NCBI RefSeq assembly: GCF_003058265.1
Contig: NZ_QBUK01000013.1
Coordinates: 1-64,000, forward strand
Direction: 5' to 3'
Length of the DNA stretch: 64,000 bases
Source: Flagellimonas amoyensis
Lineage (GTDB): Bacteria > Bacteroidota > Bacteroidia > Flavobacteriales > Flavobacteriaceae
Shown: one piece after another, positions 24,925 to 33,538 of the stretch
Position numbering within the stretch: the first letter of the stretch is position 1
Layout of the letters: the number at the start of each line of letters is the position of its first letter
Translations under genes and position numbers: made by a program
Notes under the pieces: model-generated
Databases searched by the model: none
What the model was told of the DNA's origin: nothing
The model's input: only the letters and a program-made list of their open reading frames with translations

Positions 24925-25809
24925 ATGTCTTCATTGGGAAGCTCAGAGCTTATTCTGAACCCTGATGGCAGCATATACCATCTCAATCTTTTACCGGAGG
25001 ATATTGCGACCACCATCATCACGGTGGGTGACCCTGAACGCGTTCCCGAAGTATCCAAATATTTCGATAGTATCGAAATACGAAAAGGCAAGCGCGAGTT
25101 TTTGACCCATACCGGACATTTGTCAGGAAAACGCCTCACCGTGATTTCCACGGGCATCGGCACGGACAATATCGACATTGTGCTGAACGAATTGGATGCA
25201 CTGGTCAATATCGATTTCGCTTCGCGACAGGTCAAGAGTGAAAAAAAACAGCTTGGTATTATACGAATCGGTACATCGGGCACCATTCGTCCTGAAATTC
25301 CCATTGATTCCTTCCTGATGAGTACTTCGGCCGTTGGCCTTGATGGTCTACTGCATTTTTATGGGAATGCCGACCCCAGAAATAAGGCCATGGAAAGGGC
25401 GCTCATCGAACATTTGGGTTGGGGCGGACACCACATTATCCCCTATGCCGTGGACTCTGACGCGCAATTAAAAAAACTGTTCGCTCTACCAGGCGTTCAT
25501 TCCGGCATAACCGTCACCAATTCAGGATTTTACGGGCCCCAAGGAAGAATGCTCCGTATGGCTCCAAAAGTGTTGGATTTCCAGGACAAACTGGCTTCAT
25601 TTTCATTTAAAGGCCAGCACATCACCAATCTGGAAATGGAAACTGCGGGCATTTACGGACTTGCCCAATTGATGGGGCACAAAGCCGTGTCGTTGAACGC
25701 CATTTTGGCCAATCGGGCCACAGGGCAATTCTCAACGGACAGTGGCAAGACCATCGATTCCTTGATCAAATTCGCCCTGGAACGGCTTGTGAATGATCCA
25801 TCGGTATAA
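24925..25809 (+). CDS. Nucleoside phosphorylase family protein (uridine phosphorylase-like)
   Basis: A 294-residue PNP/UDP-fold phosphorylase; the ATG at 24925 directly follows a TTG in the same frame and is the likely start. The N-terminal phosphate-binding loop is VGDPERVPEVSKYF, the middle has STGIGTDNIDIVLNEL (GxGxxN-type), and the C-terminal substrate signature is LEMETAGIYGLAQLMGHKA. It would cleave nucleosides to base and ribose-1-phosphate in the cytoplasm. It lies between DUF1835 and a binding-protein-like gene, all on the plus strand. Confidence 0.9.
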   Translation: MSSLGSSELILNPDGSIYHLNLLPEDIATTIITVGDPERVPEVSKYFDSIEIRKGKREFLTHTGHLSGKRLTVISTGIGTDNIDIVLNELDALVNIDFASRQVKSEKKQLGIIRIGTSGTIRPEIPIDSFLMSTSAVGLDGLLHFYGNADPRNKAMERALIEHLGWGGHHIIPYAVDSDAQLKKLFALPGVHSGITVTNSGFYGPQGRMLRMAPKVLDFQDKLASFSFKGQHITNLEMETAGIYGLAQLMGHKAVSLNAILANRATGQFSTDSGKTIDSLIKFALERLVNDPSV

Positions 25810-25853
25810 AATACCGTGCGGAACGCTTATTTTTGTCCAATCAAAACGAAGAG

Positions 25854-26702
25854 ATGAAGAACGTGAACATCGTCGGGGTACCGGAACATTTTAACCTGCC
25901 TTGGCACTTGGCCATGGAAGATGGGGCTTTTGAGGACAGGGGCATAGCCCTTGACTGGACAGATGTCCCCGAAGGCACAGGAAAAATGTGCCAGTTGCTG
26001 GAAACCGGAAAGGCCGATATGGCCATTATTCTAACAGAGGGCATCATCAAGAGCATATCCCAAGGAAACCCCAGCAAGATCGTCCAAGAATTTGTCTCAT
26101 CGCCCCTACTCTGGGGCATCCATGTGGCCGCGGACAGTGAAAGATCCTCCATAGCTTCAGTACAGCACGACAAAGTGGCCATAAGCCGCATGGGAAGCGG
26201 AAGCCATTTGATGGCCTACGTGAATGCCCAAAACCAGGGCTGGGACCCGGAAAAGCTCCAATTTGAAATCGTGGACAACCTGGATGGTGCCGTAAAAAAT
26301 CTGACCGAAGGGTCCAATGCTTATTTTATGTGGGAACATTTCACCACAAAACCCTTGGTGGACAATGGGACCTTTAAACGTTTGGGCGACTGCCCTACCC
26401 CTTGGCCCTGCTTTGTGATTGCAGCCACCGATTCGTTCTTGAAAGACAATCGCGGAGTTCTAGGCCACATTCTGGACATCATCAATACCTACACGTTGGA
26501 ATTCAAAGAGATTCCAAGTATTGATAGGACCCTTTCCAATCGATATGGGCAACAACTGGAAGATATTCAGGAGTGGCTCGGAAAAACCAGTTGGGGGCAA
26601 CAACAGATGACCCCAAAAACTTTGGAAGGCATTCAATCCCGCCTATTTGAGCTCAATTTGGTTGAAGAAATCAAAGATTCTTCGCGGTTTCTTTGGAAAT
26701 AA
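25854..26702 (+). CDS. Periplasmic-binding-fold protein without signal peptide
   Basis: A 282-residue protein with the type 2 periplasmic-binding (NMT1/THI5-like) fold: VPEHFNLPWHLAMEDGAFED, then EGTGKMCQLLETGKADMAII and SRMGSGSHLMAYVNAQNQ. It lacks a signal peptide or membrane anchor, and no permease or ATPase gene is near, so it may act in the cytoplasm as an enzyme or sensor rather than as a transport receptor. A TTG 21 bases upstream is open in frame but adds nothing signal-like. It is the last gene of the DUF1835-phosphorylase operon. Confidence 0.85.
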   Translation: MKNVNIVGVPEHFNLPWHLAMEDGAFEDRGIALDWTDVPEGTGKMCQLLETGKADMAIILTEGIIKSISQGNPSKIVQEFVSSPLLWGIHVAADSERSSIASVQHDKVAISRMGSGSHLMAYVNAQNQGWDPEKLQFEIVDNLDGAVKNLTEGSNAYFMWEHFTTKPLVDNGTFKRLGDCPTPWPCFVIAATDSFLKDNRGVLGHILDIINTYTLEFKEIPSIDRTLSNRYGQQLEDIQEWLGKTSWGQQQMTPKTLEGIQSRLFELNLVEEIKDSSRFLWK

Positions 26703-26738
26703 GTTTATCGTCACATAATGTATTTTTGTAGGAACCTT

Positions 26739-27007
26739 GTCAATTCGAGTGATTTTTTGAGTGGCACGAAAAAAATTGTATCGAGAAATCCAAGGTTCGG
26801 CCTGGCTACTCAAAACTACTCTTGCCAATCAACAGGTTCTCGATACTTTTTCCTAAAGGAAAAAACTCGAACTGACAAACTACTTGATTGCTTAGAAACA
26901 AACTTAAATCAAGGGTGTTAGGTCGAGCCCTTCGACTACGCTCAGGATAAACCTTTTTGGCGAAATCCGAACATCCACTTCTCGACTGCGCTCGAAGTGA
27001 CATTTCG
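26739..27007. repeat. Cluster of TCGAG-type palindromic repeats (REP-like)
   Basis: The 324 bases between the convergent genes ending at 26702 and 27027 hold no convincing gene but four related palindromic units. Units 1 (26739-26790) and 2 (26836-26875) are inverted copies: both start TTCGAGT/TTCTCGATA and end in ACTCGAA or TATCGAGAA. Unit 3 is GGTCGAGCCCTTCGACTACG (26921) and unit 4 ACTTCTCGACTGCGCTCGAA (26977). These look like the dispersed flavobacterial repeats near gene ends that can act as terminators. Confidence 0.7.
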
Positions 27008-27026
27008 TGGGAAAATTCAATTAACC

Positions 27027-27692
27027 TTACCACTCAATACCCGTCTTGCCCATTTGGGCCAGCAATTGGTTGGTTTTGCTAAAATGTTGGTTCCCAAACC
27101 AGAGTCCGCGGTTGGCACTTAAGGGCGAGGGGTGTCCTGAGGTCAGAATATGGTGTTTCCGTTGATCGACCAAGGTGGATTTCTTTTTGGCAAACCCGCC
27201 CCAAAGTAAAAAAACGACCCCTTCCAATTGTTCCGATACCGTTCCGATGACCGCATCCGTAAACGTTTCCCATCCCTTGTTCTGATGGCTTCCCGCCTGA
27301 TGTGCCCGCACGGTCAAGGTAGCGTTCAGCAGAAGCACCCCTTGGTCGGCCCAGCGTTCCAAGTTGCCGCTCTTCGGATAGGGTTTTTCCACGTCCGTCT
27401 TGATTTCCTTAAAAATATTGACCAAAGAAGGTGGATGGGGAATACCATCCTTTACGGAAAAACAGAGGCCGTTTGCCTGATCGGGACCGTGGTAGGGATC
27501 TTGCCCAATGATGACGACTTTTGTCTCCTGGAACGGACAATGGTCAAAAGCGGCAAAAATATCCTTACCCTTTGGGTAACAGGTGTGTTGCTGGTATTCC
27601 TGTTTTACAAAATGGGTCAATTGTTGAAAATAGGGTTTTTCAAACTCTTGATGTAAATGGGTCTTCCAACTGGGCTCTATGGCAACATCCAT
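27027..27692 (-). CDS. ung: Uracil-DNA glycosylase
   Basis: DNA repair enzyme that removes uracil from DNA. The 221 residues include the catalytic water-activating loop GQDPYHGPDQANG (Asp65) and the leucine-intercalation loop HPSPLSANRG (His187), as well as LLLNATLTVRAHQAGSH. Family 1 length is normal. It begins 3 bases after the stop of a 34-residue membrane ORF on the same strand, so the two are probably one transcript. Confidence 0.97.
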   Translation of the reverse strand: MDVAIEPSWKTHLHQEFEKPYFQQLTHFVKQEYQQHTCYPKGKDIFAAFDHCPFQETKVVIIGQDPYHGPDQANGLCFSVKDGIPHPPSLVNIFKEIKTDVEKPYPKSGNLERWADQGVLLLNATLTVRAHQAGSHQNKGWETFTDAVIGTVSEQLEGVVFLLWGGFAKKKSTLVDQRKHHILTSGHPSPLSANRGLWFGNQHFSKTNQLLAQMGKTGIEW

Positions 27693-27695
27693 GTG

Positions 27696-27800
27696 CTATT
27701 TCTTTTTGGTCAATTTATAGATCAAATACCCAATCCCAATAATAAAATGTATCAGAACAATACCTGCGATTACATAAATGAGGCTATGGTCATTTCGCAT
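27696..27800 (-). CDS. Small single-pass membrane protein upstream of ung
   Basis: A 34-residue ORF of the form N-terminal RNDHS, one membrane helix (about residues 8-29, LIYVIAGIVLIHFIIGIGYL) and a basic KLTKKK end. It sits 3 bases upstream of the ung start codon, so co-transcription and perhaps translational coupling are likely. It is too short for routine gene calling; support is the clean membrane helix, positive C-terminus and close spacing. Confidence 0.65.
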   Translation of the reverse strand: MRNDHSLIYVIAGIVLIHFIIGIGYLIYKLTKKK

Positions 27801-27919
27801 GATCTATGTTTTTAGATAAGGATTGGACATATTGCCAAATGTACGCATTGCTATGGTTTTACTTTTTGGGCCCGAACAAAAACTGCAAAATCCTATATTT
27901 GTTCTGCTAACGGAAAAAG

Positions 27920-30091
27920 ATGCGCAACATTCACCCCAAAACACTACAAGATCTCGAATTTCCAACGGTCTTGAACCAAATATCGGCCCGCTGCAACACA
28001 GAACTCGGTAAAGAACATGCCCTACACATTGTCCCCATTGATGACAGGGAGGAATTGATGGATGTATTGGGACAAACTTCGGAGTACCTTGCCTCTTTTT
28101 CCAACGACAACCGCATTCCCAACCATGGTTTTGATCAAATCAATCCAGAACTTGGACTGTTGAAGATAGACAACAGTACCTTGGAGATCATGGGTTTCCG
28201 AAAAATCGGGAACATTTGCAAAACAGTGGCCATCCATCAAAAATTCTTGAAAAAGTTCAAGGAATACTATCCATTGCTCTTTCAAAAATCGGAAGGGCTG
28301 GAGCCCAATTCGGAGATTTCCGAAGCCATTGATGTGGTTATCGATAAGTTTGGGGAAATCAAGGATTCAGCTTCCGCAGACCTGAGACATATCCGCAGCC
28401 AGATCAATGAGGTCAGGGGCAAGATCAACCAAAGTTTTGGCGCTGCACTGGCTCGTTGCCAATCACTGGACTATCTGGACGAAATCCGGGAATCCGTCAT
28501 GGAAAATCGAAGGGTCTTGGCCGTGAAGGCCATGCACCGCAAAAAGGTGAAAGGCAGTGTGATGGGTGCCTCAAAAACAGGTAGCATTGTCTATATTGTT
28601 CCCGAAGCGACATTGACCTATGCCCGTGAGCTGAACAATCTGGAATTTGAGGAAAAAGAGGAGATCCAACGAATATTGAACCAGTTGACAGGCCAGATCA
28701 GACCTTATTTGGAACTGCTGAAAGCCTATCAGGCCTATTTGGTGGATACGGATATCACGGCGGCCAAGGCCAAATACGCCTCGGACATGAATGCTGTTTT
28801 ACCCGAGATCAACGGGGAGCGGGAACTGTTCCTAAGGGATGCCTACCACCCCCTGCTCTACCTATCCAACAAACGAAAGCAGCAAAAAACGTGGCCGCAG
28901 ACCATCAAACTGCACAAGGAGAACCGCATTATCGTGATTTCTGGACCCAATGCCGGGGGAAAAAGCATTACCCTGAAGACCATTGGCCTCTTGCAGGTGA
29001 TGTTGCAGAGCGGTATGCTCATTCCCGTGCACGAACGCAGCTCGGTCTGTCTGTTCGATAAGATCTTGACCGATATCGGGGATAATCAATCCATTGAAAA
29101 TCATCTGAGTACGTATAGCTATCGGTTAAAGAACATGAACCAGTTCCTGAAAAAGTGCAATGATGAGACCCTGTTCCTGATCGATGAATTTGGCACCGGA
29201 AGTGATCCTGAACTAGGTGGGGCCTTGGCAGAAGCCTTTTTGGAAGTGTTCTATGAGCGTGAGGCCTATGGCGTGATCACCACCCATTATGCCAACCTGA
29301 AAGCGCTGGCCAATGAACTGCCCCATGCCACCAATGCGAACATGCTCTTCAACGCCAAGACCTTGGAGCCTACCTTCCAACTGGTGCTGGGTGAAGCAGG
29401 TAGCTCCTTTACGTTTGAGGTGGCGCAGAAGAACGGCATCCCCTACTCCTTGATCAACAAGGCCAAAAAGAAAATCGAGCGGGGCAAGGTCCGGTTCGAT
29501 GCCACCATTGCCAAGTTGCAAAAGGAACGGAGCAAAATGGTGGAGACCGGCTCCAAGCTCAAAGAAGAGGAAACCAAGGCCCGTGAAGAATCCGAACGTT
29601 TGGAACAGCTCAACACCAAGATCAAGTCCAAGTTGGAGAGCTATCAGGAACTATATGACCACAACCAGCGGATGATCCAATTGGGAAACAAAGTGAATGC
29701 CATTTCGGAACGCTATTTCATCGACAACAAAAAGCGACCCTTGATCTCAGAACTGCTCCGTATTGTGGAGACCGAGAACAGCAAGCGGAAAAAGACCACG
29801 GCCAAAAAAGCCAAGGAAAAGCAGGAACAGCAGCAACAGGTGGCCCAAGAACTGGAGCAAAAGATCCAAAAAGTGCGGGTGGAGAAAAAGGAGAAAAAGA
29901 AAAAAGAGGTCCAGGCCGAAAAGAACAAGCCCCGACCTGTCTTTAAGGTGGGCGACCGTGTCCGTTTGATGGACGGCAAGGCCGTGGGCAGTATCGATAG
30001 TCTGGAAAAGGGCAAGGCCGTGGTGAACTATGGGATGTTCACTACCAATGTGGGTGTGGAGCAATTGGAGTTGGTGGAAGCGAAGAAATAG
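27920..30091 (+). CDS. mutS2: MutS2-family DNA-binding ATPase without Smr domain
   Basis: A 723-residue MutS2 homologue acting on recombination intermediates or stalled ribosomes. The N-terminal coiled/clamp region is followed by the ATPase with Walker A GPNAGGKSITLKT (about residue 342), Walker B FLIDEFGTGSDPE (about residue 417) and TTHYANLKALA. A long coiled coil with a very Lys/Gln-rich stretch follows (about 600-690). The C-terminus is a KOW-like VGDRVRLMDGKAVGSIDS; the usual Smr nuclease domain is absent. A terminator follows at 30100. Confidence 0.93.
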   Translation: MRNIHPKTLQDLEFPTVLNQISARCNTELGKEHALHIVPIDDREELMDVLGQTSEYLASFSNDNRIPNHGFDQINPELGLLKIDNSTLEIMGFRKIGNICKTVAIHQKFLKKFKEYYPLLFQKSEGLEPNSEISEAIDVVIDKFGEIKDSASADLRHIRSQINEVRGKINQSFGAALARCQSLDYLDEIRESVMENRRVLAVKAMHRKKVKGSVMGASKTGSIVYIVPEATLTYARELNNLEFEEKEEIQRILNQLTGQIRPYLELLKAYQAYLVDTDITAAKAKYASDMNAVLPEINGERELFLRDAYHPLLYLSNKRKQQKTWPQTIKLHKENRIIVISGPNAGGKSITLKTIGLLQVMLQSGMLIPVHERSSVCLFDKILTDIGDNQSIENHLSTYSYRLKNMNQFLKKCNDETLFLIDEFGTGSDPELGGALAEAFLEVFYEREAYGVITTHYANLKALANELPHATNANMLFNAKTLEPTFQLVLGEAGSSFTFEVAQKNGIPYSLINKAKKKIERGKVRFDATIAKLQKERSKMVETGSKLKEEETKAREESERLEQLNTKIKSKLESYQELYDHNQRMIQLGNKVNAISERYFIDNKKRPLISELLRIVETENSKRKKTTAKKAKEKQEQQQQVAQELEQKIQKVRVEKKEKKKKEVQAEKNKPRPVFKVGDRVRLMDGKAVGSIDSLEKGKAVVNYGMFTTNVGVEQLELVEAKK

Positions 30092-30099
30092 ACACTTTT

Positions 30100-30130
30100 A
30101 TTCCGCACTTGATGCGGAATCTCTTTTTTC
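30100..30130 (+). terminator. Terminator after mutS2
   Basis: Stem ATTCCGCA / TGCGGAAT with a 5-base loop, then CTCTTTTTT. It begins 9 bases after the stop codon. Confidence 0.85.
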
Positions 30131-30244
30131 AGTGTTGACAACTCCTCATAAATCAACAACTTACCGTATTGTTTTTTTGCCGATTTTTCGGAGAACTTCG
30201 TTATCGGGGATATATTTCATTTAAAAACGAATCATATCTTTAGT

Positions 30245-30865
30245 GTTGTAGTGCATTTTAACTAACCAATGAAAAAAATTCATCCAACAACGCGAATTGG
30301 AATTTATATATACGGAATTGCTACTGCAATTTGGGCAATACTTTGTGTAGTTACTAATGAGTTCACTAAGAATGACAAAGGATTTTTAACTGGTCTTGGT
30401 TTCCTAATTATATTCGCCGTATCAATTTTTATGGCCAATGATAAAATCAAACTTCGGCAACTACTTTATTCAATTTTCTTAATACCTTTTATTTTCTTCG
30501 TTGCATCATTTCTTATTGGACTTCTAACGATGTGGTTGGGTTGGAAGTTAGATATTCCGGAATTTGGGGTTACTGTTTTATTTAAGGTTTTAAGTTCATT
30601 TGTTGCTGCATTGGGCTTAGGGTTAGTTTTAAGTTTCATCTATAAAATTAATAGATTAAAGAAGGTCTTTTTTTTAATATTTATTCCTGCAATAGTTGCT
30701 AATTTTTTTGTTGAAATTATAGATGGAACATTATTATATAATTATGATATTCCACCCCGAGTAACAATGTTTACAATTTGGCAGACACTTACAATACTTC
30801 CGATATTTTATTTGATTAACAAAAAAAATATATTTATTTCAAAAAAGAAAAAAACGCACTACAAC
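30245..30865. repeat. Ten-base inverted repeat bracketing an AT-rich gene (possible cassette ends)
   Basis: GTTGTAGTGC at 30245-30254 and its exact reverse complement GCACTACAAC at 30856-30865 bracket the gene 30269-30874, the second copy overlapping its last codons. The right end continues AACAAGGTTTAAAA. This resembles my recollection of attC-like ends of integron-type cassettes in some Bacteroidetes, which I cannot check. The gene between them is clearly more AT-rich than its neighbours. Confidence 0.4.
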
Positions 30866-30874
30866 AAGGTTTAA
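30269..30874 (+). CDS. AT-rich multi-pass membrane protein
   Basis: A 201-residue hydrophobic protein I do not recognise. At least six membrane segments can be drawn (first about IYGIATAIWAILCVV, last about WQTLTILPIFYLI), with Lys-rich termini (a KNIFISKKKKTHYNKV end). The coding sequence is much more AT-rich than the flanking mutS2 and oxidoreductase genes, and a 10-base inverted repeat brackets it. It is preceded by an AT-rich 140-base stretch with no other gene. Horizontal origin is likely; function unknown. Confidence 0.75.
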   Translation: MKKIHPTTRIGIYIYGIATAIWAILCVVTNEFTKNDKGFLTGLGFLIIFAVSIFMANDKIKLRQLLYSIFLIPFIFFVASFLIGLLTMWLGWKLDIPEFGVTVLFKVLSSFVAALGLGLVLSFIYKINRLKKVFFLIFIPAIVANFFVEIIDGTLLYNYDIPPRVTMFTIWQTLTILPIFYLINKKNIFISKKKKTHYNKV

Positions 30875-31101
30875 AAATAATTGCTGGGCCTTTACTAATC
30901 AGAAAACCATGCGGATTTTCCTCGGACCTTTTTCCTTTTGCTATCTTGACAGCTTAAACACGCAACTATTCTTACATAGACCGATAACGAAACCCACTTT
31001 TCTTTATCATTTTGTTATCCCATCCCAACCTGAAACCAACTCCTTCCATTTTTTTCCTATCTTGTTTGGCAATTCATAACTAAGGCAACGTAAACAAAAA
31101 A

Positions 31102-32556
31102 ATGAAGAAAAAAACATCCTCTAGTAGAAGAAACTTTGTGAAGAACACTGCAATGGCTTCCAGTATCTTTATCGTACCCCGCCACGTGTTGGGCGGACCG
31201 GGCTTTTTGGCCCCCAGTGACCGTCTGAACCTAGCTGCAATCGGTGCGGGCGGTAAAGGTGCGAGCGATATTGCCAATGCGTCCGTAAATGGGCGTGAAC
31301 GCGTAGTGGCCCTTTGCGATGTGGATTTTTCCGGGTCGGCCAAACAATCGGTGGAACGTTTCCCCAAGGCCAAATTGTACAACGATTATCGAGAAATGCT
31401 CGATAAGGAAAAGGACATCGACGCGGTGACCATCAGCACCCCCGACCACGTGCATGGACCTGCAGCGGCCTATGCCATGCAGCGCGGTAAGCACGTGTAT
31501 GTCCAAAAGCCCCTTACCCACAACATCCGCGAAGCACGGACCTTGACACAGATGGCGAGGGACAGAAAAGTAGTGACCCAAATGGGCAACCAAGGAGGGT
31601 CCAACCCACTCTTGGGCCTCGTACAGAAATGGGTCGATTCCGGAGCATTGGGACGCATCACCAAAGTGGAAATTTGGACCAACCGCCCCGTGTGGCCGCA
31701 AGGCTACGCCATGCCCGAACCCAACCCCGATAGCAAACCCGAGGATTTGTTCTGGGATCTCTGGTTGGGCCCCGCCCCCGAGACACCCTATATTCCCAAC
31801 CTTCATCCGTTCAACTGGCGAGGCTGGTGGGACTATGGAACCGGGGCCTTGGGCGATGTAGGATGCCATTTGGTGGACATTCCATACCGAACCTTGAAAC
31901 TGGGCTACCCTACCGCTGCGGAATGTAGTGTTGGAACGGTGTTTTCCCAAATGTGGAACCCCGATTACCATCCTGAAGGCTGTCCGGCCACATCGTTCAT
32001 TACCCTGAACTATGAAGCCACCGAAAAAACAGGCGCACCGCTAATCATGACCTGGAGCGATGGAGGCATACGTCCCTCCCACCCAGAGATCATTCCTGCG
32101 GACAGTGACATTGGTGGACCAGGCAGTTACAATGGGGTGTTGATCCATGGGGAAAACGGAGTGATCTCCACGAACATCAACGACAGTTCACCATTGACGC
32201 CTAAACTTTATTTGAACAATGGTGCCACCGAGTTTGGACCAGAAGTAGAGGATATGCCAGAGCCAGAATACGGACATCAACGTAAATGGGTGGATGCCTG
32301 TAAAGCCGGTTTTGGCAGTCAGGAACACTTGGACCTTACTTCTTCCTTTGATTATGCCGGACCTATGACGGAGACCGTGTTGATGGGCAACTTGGCCATC
32401 CGCAGTTATATGTTGAGAAGACCAAATGCCGAGGGCAATTTTGAATTCTATGGCCGCAAAAAGCTGCTATGGGATGGAGAGAACATGAAGGTCACCAATT
32501 TTGAAGATGCCAATCAATTTGTTACCCGAACCTATCGTGAAGGGTGGGAAGTGTAA
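31102..32556 (+). CDS. Gfo/Idh/MocA-family oxidoreductase with Tat signal
   Basis: NAD(P)-dependent sugar or glycoside oxidoreductase exported through the Tat pathway: 484 residues with SSSRRNFVKN at residues 6-15 followed by a hydrophobic stretch. The Rossmann part has LAAIGAGGKGASDIA and the family's STPDHVHGPAA and GKHVYVQKPLTHN (catalytic Lys). Tat export means the cofactor is loaded inside the cell. Such secreted dehydrogenases in Bacteroidetes act on 3-keto- or amino-sugars; the substrate is unknown. A hairpin terminator follows at 32585. Confidence 0.93.
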   Translation: MKKKTSSSRRNFVKNTAMASSIFIVPRHVLGGPGFLAPSDRLNLAAIGAGGKGASDIANASVNGRERVVALCDVDFSGSAKQSVERFPKAKLYNDYREMLDKEKDIDAVTISTPDHVHGPAAAYAMQRGKHVYVQKPLTHNIREARTLTQMARDRKVVTQMGNQGGSNPLLGLVQKWVDSGALGRITKVEIWTNRPVWPQGYAMPEPNPDSKPEDLFWDLWLGPAPETPYIPNLHPFNWRGWWDYGTGALGDVGCHLVDIPYRTLKLGYPTAAECSVGTVFSQMWNPDYHPEGCPATSFITLNYEATEKTGAPLIMTWSDGGIRPSHPEIIPADSDIGGPGSYNGVLIHGENGVISTNINDSSPLTPKLYLNNGATEFGPEVEDMPEPEYGHQRKWVDACKAGFGSQEHLDLTSSFDYAGPMTETVLMGNLAIRSYMLRRPNAEGNFEFYGRKKLLWDGENMKVTNFEDANQFVTRTYREGWEV

Positions 32557-32584
32557 TCGTATTGGAACAATCGTATAAAAACAG

Positions 32585-32612
32585 AGGGTCGCTATTGGCG
32601 GCCCTTTTTTTG
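32585..32612 (+). terminator. Terminator after the Gfo/Idh gene
   Basis: Stem GGGTCGC / GCGGCCC (one G-T pair) with a 5-base loop, then seven T. It lies about 30 bases after the stop codon. Confidence 0.82.
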
Positions 32613-32707
32613 GTTTCATGGAAAACCAACGATCTAAATTCCTGTATTCATGAGGCTTTTAGAAATTGATATTCAGAAAATATTTATTAAATATTAATTT
32701 ATATTTA

Positions 32708-32736
32708 TTGTTTTTCAATAAATTTTAGTTTCTTTG
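32708..32736 (+). promoter_or_regulatory. Probable promoter of the DUF2975-XRE pair
   Basis: TTG at 32708 and TTTCTTTG at 32729-32736 (one mismatch to TAnnTTTG), 18 bases apart, in an AT-rich stretch ending 24 bases before the start codon at 32761. Confidence 0.45.
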
Positions 32737-32760
32737 TCGTGTAAATCAAAACACGAACAA

Positions 32761-33249
32761 ATGAAAACTTTCATATCGGAAATCATTGACAGAGGTTCCA
32801 CCCTCTTCCTAAAGTTGGTGATCCTATTTTTGGGTATCGCCGCCACCAGTTTATTGGTTTTTCTAACCTACATCTCCATCACTTCGGAAGGTGTGGGCAT
32901 GTACCGTCCCATCTTGTGGGGCATATGCATAGCCATCTTTCCCTTTTTGTATGGGCTATATCAAGCGTTCCAACTGTTGGTCAGCGTGGATAGGAATGAA
33001 GCTTTTTCCGAATTTTCCGTAGCGACTTTAAAGCGGATCAAGATAGCAGCAATCGTTATGGGCGGGTTATTCACCTGTGGCATGCCTTACATTTATTATG
33101 TTGGTGAGATTGATGACGCCCCAGGGGTCATCCTCATCGGGATGGTTCTGGCCGCAGCCCCATTCGTTGTGGCGGTGATCATCGCTGTTTTGCTCAAGCT
33201 GCTTCAAAATGGGATAGACATCAAATCAGAAAACGAATTAACCGTATAA
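32761..33249 (+). CDS. DUF2975 membrane protein
   Basis: A 162-residue inner-membrane protein with four membrane segments (about residues 16-43, 55-75, 98-118 and 127-150). The pattern KLVILFLGIAATSLLVFL, RPILWGICIAIFPF and FTCGMPYIYY matches DUF2975. Members are nearly always followed by a small XRE regulator, as here, with 2 bases between the stop and the next start. I place the start at 32761; the frame is open 9 codons upstream. The pair may form a membrane-linked regulatory switch; what it senses is unknown. Confidence 0.88.
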   Translation: MKTFISEIIDRGSTLFLKLVILFLGIAATSLLVFLTYISITSEGVGMYRPILWGICIAIFPFLYGLYQAFQLLVSVDRNEAFSEFSVATLKRIKIAAIVMGGLFTCGMPYIYYVGEIDDAPGVILIGMVLAAAPFVVAVIIAVLLKLLQNGIDIKSENELTV

Positions 33250-33251
33250 TC

Positions 33252-33461
33252 ATGGCCATCATTGTAAATTTAGACGTAGTAATGGCCAAACGGAAAATGT
33301 CCCTCAATGAACTTTCCGATAAGGTCGGGGTGACTTTGTCCAATCTTTCCATCCTCAAGACGGGTAAGGCAAAAGCCATCAGATTCAGTACATTGGAGGC
33401 CATCTGTCAGGTGTTGGAATGTCAGCCCGGTGATATTTTGGAGCACGTGGATGGTGACTGA
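33252..33461 (+). CDS. Small XRE/Cro-type regulator (YozG-like)
   Basis: A 69-residue protein made almost entirely of a Cro/C1 helix-turn-helix: residues 3-14 are a beta-like start (IIVNLDVVMAKR), the HTH is MSLNELSDKVGVTLSNLSIL, and the end is VLECQPGDILEHV. This subtype accompanies DUF2975 membrane proteins. Being co-transcribed with one, it probably regulates genes in answer to the membrane partner. No operator is apparent upstream of the pair. Confidence 0.9.
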   Translation: MAIIVNLDVVMAKRKMSLNELSDKVGVTLSNLSILKTGKAKAIRFSTLEAICQVLECQPGDILEHVDGD

Positions 33462-33538
33462 CCATCATTTCCCATCTCTGTAGTATTACGAACAATACTT
33501 CCCTCCCACTTTAAGTATTCCTTAAATTTTCATTTTAC

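Noticed and set aside
25833..25853. TTG start for the binding-fold protein giving seven extra residues
   Set aside because: The extra residues are polar and add no signal peptide; the ATG at 25854 begins the conserved fold.
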